8,469 bases of DNA, from the NCBI GenBank assembly GCA_003567495.1, contig PWZK01000127.1, positions 1 to 8,469 on the forward strand, read 5' to 3'. Positions 5,403 to 8,469 of the stretch are shown in pieces (within the stretch, counting starts at the first letter, position 1; each line of letters opens with the position of its first letter). The notes under the pieces were generated by a model. That model saw nothing but the letters and a program-made list of their open reading frames with translations, was not told where the DNA came from and made no database searches. The position numbers and the translations under genes were made by a program. The DNA is from Candidatus Brocadiaceae bacterium. Its GTDB lineage: Bacteria; Planctomycetota; Brocadiia; SM23-32.

Positions 5403-7026
5403 GACCTTTTCTTCGCAATACAATCCCCGCAATCATCCGGAGTTCATGAAGCCCCAGCGCCCGGGCAACGATAAGATAAACTGAGATGCCCGCCGCCGCC
5501 ACGCCAAAAACCTGCAGTGCCGCGCCAAGTGTGCGGCTGCCGGCCGGAGCTGACGGCAACAGGTAAAGCGCCGCAATGCAGGCCGGCACCATAAAAGCCG
5601 TGGCTATCGCAGTTTTAATCAGAGTGCGTGATAATCTACCATCTACGGATGACAATGTTTTCTTTCTCATCCCTACGTAAAGCAGGCCGGCCTGGAGCAT
5701 CGCGCAAAGCGCTGTAGCCAGAGCAAGACCGGCCTCGGCCAAAAACCAGATAAAGATAAGGTTAAGACACAGGTTCAGGGCTATGGCAAAAGAGGCTATC
5801 TTAACGGGAGTGAGCCGGTCACCGCATGCAAAAAAGGCGCGCTCCATTACATGGCGTCCGCAGTATGCCCAGATCCCTATCGAGTGAGCTATAAGAACCA
5901 TATAGGTTCGCTCGCTCATTTGCGCGGTGAAGGCCCGCCTTTCAAACAACAGAGTTATGGCCGGGCGCCCGATAAGCGCAAGGCCCGCACCGGCGGGTAT
6001 AGCAATAAAAAGAACGGCTCCAAGCCCTTCGGTTAAAGTGTCTGAGAAACCATCCCAATCTTTTTTGGCCGCACAAGAGGCAAGCGCAGGGAATATCGCC
6101 GTGGCCAGAGCTATGCCGAATATCCCGAGCGGAAATTGCATGAGACGGTCCGCAAAATAAAGAGCACTGTTCGCCCCGACTTCCATCGGGTAAGAGAGTG
6201 TTCTGCCGAACAGGCTGAACGTTTCACGGCCCTGGGGCGCCGCCAGGGAAATCGCGATGACACCGTCAAGAAGGACGTTTATCTGGTATGCCGCCATACC
6301 GAGCGCCACGGGCGCCATGCCGGCAAAAATTCTGCGAACCCCAGGGTTTCCGAACTCAAACACGGGCCGGTATGTGATCCCCTTCCGCCTGAGAGCATAC
6401 AGGTGCGACAGAAGCTGAACGACGCCGGCGATCAGTATGCCGACGGCTACCACGAAAATCTGCTCCCTGGCATTATCGGAAACAAGCGGCGCCGCCACCA
6501 ACACAGCTACAATCCAGCAACCGTTGAGGATAAGAGAAGACGCCGCGGGCACGACGAAGTGCCTGAGGCTGTGCAAAACGGCGCCGGCCAGCGCACTCAA
6601 ACATACAAAAAGCATATATGGCAGCAATACCGCGCTCAAAGCAAACGCCAGACGCCATCGTTCACTCAGAGGCGCCAGGAACGGAAGCCCGATAAAGAAA
6701 GACAGCCCCGCCAGCAAACATATACAAAGCACCAGAATCATAGCAGTGCTTACGGCCCGTATAAGCCGCACCGCCTCACCGCGCGTGCGGGTCTCCAGAT
6801 ATTCGGTAAAAACCGGCAGGGACGATACGCTCAGCGCGCCTTCCCCAAAAAGGCGCCTGAAAAGATTTGGTATGCGAAATGCAAAACTGAACGCATCCCA
6901 GACCAGGCCGCCGCCGAAAAAAGCAGCACATGCCATGTCTCTTACAAGGCCCAACAACCTGCTAGCCACGGTAAAAGAGCTTATCAGTGCGGCGTGACGA
7001 AAAAAATGATTGTCTTTATCCCTCAT
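5392..7026 (-). CDS. murJ: Lipid II flippase MurJ (MviN)
   Basis: This is a 544-residue polytopic inner-membrane protein of the MOP superfamily, which moves lipid II across the membrane for peptidoglycan synthesis. Diagnostic motifs are SRLLGLVRD (22-30) and the highly conserved block from DAFSFAFRIPNLFRR (44-58) through FGEGALS (60-66), carrying the cavity arginines known from the family. PLGIFGIALATAIFPALA in the middle is also typical. About 14 hydrophobic helices run through the sequence, and the length is normal (about 510-550). The start is supported by CCGGAATA just upstream of the ATG. The gene lies 65 bp after lptG with an inverted repeat between them, consistent with cotranscription of two envelope genes. 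The last two codons and the stop (GAC TTA TAG) are the first unit of a 9-bp tandem array. Confidence 0.97.
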   Translation of the reverse strand: MRDKDNHFFRHAALISSFTVASRLLGLVRDMACAAFFGGGLVWDAFSFAFRIPNLFRRLFGEGALSVSSLPVFTEYLETRTRGEAVRLIRAVSTAMILVLCICLLAGLSFFIGLPFLAPLSERWRLAFALSAVLLPYMLFVCLSALAGAVLHSLRHFVVPAASSLILNGCWIVAVLVAAPLVSDNAREQIFVVAVGILIAGVVQLLSHLYALRRKGITYRPVFEFGNPGVRRIFAGMAPVALGMAAYQINVLLDGVIAISLAAPQGRETFSLFGRTLSYPMEVGANSALYFADRLMQFPLGIFGIALATAIFPALASCAAKKDWDGFSDTLTEGLGAVLFIAIPAGAGLALIGRPAITLLFERRAFTAQMSERTYMVLIAHSIGIWAYCGRHVMERAFFACGDRLTPVKIASFAIALNLCLNLIFIWFLAEAGLALATALCAMLQAGLLYVGMRKKTLSSVDGRLSRTLIKTAIATAFMVPACIAALYLLPSAPAGSRTLGAALQVFGVAAAGISVYLIVARALGLHELRMIAGIVLRRKGQDL

Positions 7027-7047
7027 TATTCCGGGCCGGATATGCTG

Positions 7048-7086
7048 TATTAATTCTTTTCAAGTGCCGTCTTGAAAAAGAATTAG
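7048..7086. repeat. Inverted-repeat hairpin, copy 2 (between lptG and murJ)
   Basis: TAATTCTTTTCAAG (7051-7064) pairs with CTTGAAAAAGAATTA (7071-7085), with one unpaired A because the left arm has four T and the right arm five A. The loop is TGCCGT. Apart from the loop and that base, the unit matches copy 1 at 4751-4790. The right arm ends 6 nt from the lptG stop codon (7092-7094). Confidence 0.7.
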
Positions 7087-7091
7087 TTTCT

Positions 7092-8183
7092 TCAGGTTCG
7101 CATTCTTGCAAACATTACAAGTCCCGTTAAAAAACCGGCTGCGGGCACCAGCCAGGCCGCAAGAACAGGGTTTATGGCCCCTGTATTTCCAACACTGAGC
7201 ATTATAAACATCAGCACATAATAGATACCCGTTACAAGTATTGCAATCAGTGCGCCGATAAGCCTGTTTTTCTGAGTTTTTCCGGTTCCCGAAAGCAGAG
7301 GGATCCCGATAAGCAGAAGAATAATCGGTATGAACTTGTCGGCTATCCGGGTATGAAAAAGCACTCTGTATCTTGGATTATGTATATTTTCCTCGATGCG
7401 GGCGGGCATTTCCCTGAGAGTAAATGATGGAGCCCGGGACGTCAGCGAACCCCCGTGTTGAATATCAACAAAATCGGACACCGACAAAGAGGTGGGCCAT
7501 TTAAGACCCTCCAAATCCTTCTGTTCGCCCAAACGTCCCCCCATACTGTCAAACTCCTGAATGCTGACCCGTTCAAACAACAGCTGGCCCGACTCCGCCC
7601 ACCTGCCGCGGTCAGCTTCAAGTATTTTTCGGGGAACATGAACATCCGGATATAAAAACAACAGTGTTATATTGGTCATTTTTCCCGACGAAAAGTCATA
7701 ATCTTCCACATACAACTTATAGTCTTTCTCGCTGTCAGTCAGCCAGAAAGGGCCGGAGACTCTTCCCTCTATTTGACTTTCCATCAGATGTCGCTGCCTG
7801 TAAAGATTCGGGATAACCGTCTCCTGTGCCGCTCCCAACAATATCGCTACGAGAACGGTGACGGCAAATACGGGCAGCGCGACCCTTCGCATACTGATCC
7901 CGCAGGACTTCAGCGTGAGAAGCTCTCCATTCCTGCTCATGTGTACAAATACCAGCCCGGCCGAAAGCATCAGCAGAGGCGGTACCGTGTTCATGAGATT
8001 GGCGGGCACCTGGTAGAGGTAGAAAATTAGCATACGTGACAGAGCTTGTTCCGCTTCGGCGCCGTAAAACATATCAACGCGCTGCATTATATCGAAGCTT
8101 ACATAAAGGCCGAAAACAATCAAATGGGCCATAACAAACCGGATTATGTAAGCTTTCGCTATATACCTGTCAATCTTTTTCAT
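7092..8183 (-). CDS. lptG: LptF/LptG-family lipopolysaccharide export permease
   Basis: This is a 363-residue inner-membrane subunit of the LptB2FG transporter, which extracts lipopolysaccharide from the inner membrane and passes it to the LptC-LptA bridge. The N-terminus IDRYIAKAYIIRF resembles LptG (LDRYIGKTIF in E. coli) more than LptF. Helices lie at about 13-33, 59-82 and 101-119. The cytoplasmic coupling segment NGELLTLKSCGIS is at 85-97. A periplasmic beta-jellyroll spans about 125-265, and three further helices lie at 280-298, 308-331 and 340-360. Length and layout are normal. No second LptF/LptG gene or LptB ATPase is in the window. AAGGG lies rather far (about 13 nt) ahead of the ATG. 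The gene leads the minus-strand series and is divergent from the dehydratase-like gene. LptF rather than LptG remains possible. Confidence 0.93.
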   Translation of the reverse strand: MKKIDRYIAKAYIIRFVMAHLIVFGLYVSFDIMQRVDMFYGAEAEQALSRMLIFYLYQVPANLMNTVPPLLMLSAGLVFVHMSRNGELLTLKSCGISMRRVALPVFAVTVLVAILLGAAQETVIPNLYRQRHLMESQIEGRVSGPFWLTDSEKDYKLYVEDYDFSSGKMTNITLLFLYPDVHVPRKILEADRGRWAESGQLLFERVSIQEFDSMGGRLGEQKDLEGLKWPTSLSVSDFVDIQHGGSLTSRAPSFTLREMPARIEENIHNPRYRVLFHTRIADKFIPIILLLIGIPLLSGTGKTQKNRLIGALIAILVTGIYYVLMFIMLSVGNTGAINPVLAAWLVPAAGFLTGLVMFARMRT

Positions 8184-8268
8184 TTTGATTGTCGAGCCCT
8201 TTTGCTAATACTTACCGTTAATTTATGAAATATGCGGAATGGGTTTTAGGCAAAACACGGCCGGCAAC

Positions 8269-8297
8269 TTTACACCACCTATAGATTATCATAAAAT
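8269..8297 (+). promoter_or_regulatory. Promoter-like sequence for the gene starting at 8403
   Basis: TTTACA (8269-8274) and TAAAAT (8292-8297) are separated by 17 nt, each matching the sigma-70 consensus at five of six positions. Transcription would start near 8304, giving a leader of about 100 nt. It overlaps the opposing promoter-like sequence at 8285-8312. Confidence 0.55.
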
Positions 8298-8312
8298 AGT
8301 ATGCGCTTTCAA
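8285..8312 (-). promoter_or_regulatory. Promoter-like sequence for lptG
   Basis: On the minus strand TTGAAA (8307-8312) is followed after 16 nt by GATAAT (8285-8290), or after 18 nt by TAATCT. The leader to the lptG ATG would be about 95 nt. It shares its AT-rich core with the plus-strand promoter, so the two divergent genes may compete for polymerase. Confidence 0.42.
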
Positions 8313-8402
8313 AGCAGAAGGATTTGCGCTGCACGGCAGGTAGTACATCCTCAGAGAACCACGTTTGTGTTTGGAGCTATACAGCAATAACGGAGATTTG
8401 CA

Positions 8403-8469
8403 ATGCCGCCGAAACTTTTGATGGATATCAGCAAGCTCGATATTGAGAACATAATTGCCGGCCCGGAGC
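8403..8469 (+). CDS. 5' fragment of a probable FabZ-like 3-hydroxyacyl-ACP dehydratase (runs off the window)
   Basis: Only 22 codons are visible, beginning MPPKLLMDISKLDIENIIAG. The start is well supported: GGAG (8392-8395) lies 7 nt before the ATG, and a promoter-like pair lies about 100 nt upstream. From memory this opening (MPPKLL-D-S-LD) resembles the N-terminus of planctomycete FabZ-family dehydratases, which act in fatty acid synthesis and are often near lipid A genes. The divergent lptG would fit. No catalytic motif falls in the fragment, so the function is a guess, while the presence of a gene is likely. Confidence 0.5.
   Translation, partial: MPPKLLMDISKLDIENIIAGPE

Noticed and set aside
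5226..5432. 68-residue minus-strand reading frame with TYRTYRTYR repeats
   Set aside because: It starts inside the murJ 3' end in another frame, is built from the 9-bp tandem array and runs over the rseC promoter. It shows no coding character.
6136..7053. Long plus-strand open frame (305 codons) opposite murJ
   Set aside because: It is a shadow of murJ, rich in Arg, Lys, Gln and His as expected from the antisense of a membrane protein gene, and has no recognisable domain.
4751..7086. Composite transposon bounded by the two inverted-repeat hairpins, carrying murJ and rseC
   Set aside because: The hairpins lie in the same orientation between ordinary chromosomal genes, with no transposase and no target duplication visible. 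They look like independent small repeats.
8301..8390. 29-codon plus-strand frame ahead of the gene at 8403
   Set aside because: Its ATG lies at or before the predicted transcription start, and it has no ribosome-binding motif. It is not a credible leader peptide.

Overview
The window looks like chromosome from a Gram-negative bacterium, probably of the PVC group (Planctomycetes/Phycisphaerae, or a Lentisphaerae/Kiritimatiellae relative). LptF/LptG and MurJ show that it makes lipopolysaccharide and peptidoglycan. The first 22 residues of the gene entering at the right edge resemble, from memory, planctomycete FabZ-like dehydratases. The gaps hold short hairpins and low-complexity repeats of the kind scattered through such genomes. 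The phylum call is an inference and was not tested by any search.

Layout: a complete tRNA-His (7-84, + strand) is followed by about 490 bp of repeat-rich non-coding DNA. Six genes then run on the minus strand. Read in the direction of transcription, from right to left, they are an LptF/LptG-family permease (lptG-like), the lipid II flippase murJ, an RseC/MucC-family membrane protein, a GT4 glycosyltransferase, a GH13_18 glucosyl phosphorylase, and an osmoprotectant-type ABC substrate-binding protein. A divergent plus-strand gene begins at 8403 and leaves the window. The lptG/dehydratase gap holds promoter-like sequences facing both ways that overlap each other.

Function: lptG-murJ is an envelope pair. 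The glycosyltransferase and phosphorylase overlap (TGATG) and are translationally coupled. Family knowledge points to making or recycling a glucosylglycerate-type compatible solute. The next gene is a glycine betaine/choline-type binding protein, so the left half reads as an osmoadaptation locus; this is inference. No permease or ATPase for that binding protein is present here.

Most notable: the binding protein appears circularly permuted. The conserved VGSKDFTEQLILGE segment, which normally starts the mature protein, lies at the C-terminus, and the N-terminus starts directly at the LGGT block. Also worth attention are two near-identical 40-bp inverted repeats, each placed 5-6 nt after a stop codon, and a 9-bp tandem array that supplies the murJ stop and repeats it in frame. 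I do not see a clearly new defence, mobile or CRISPR system.
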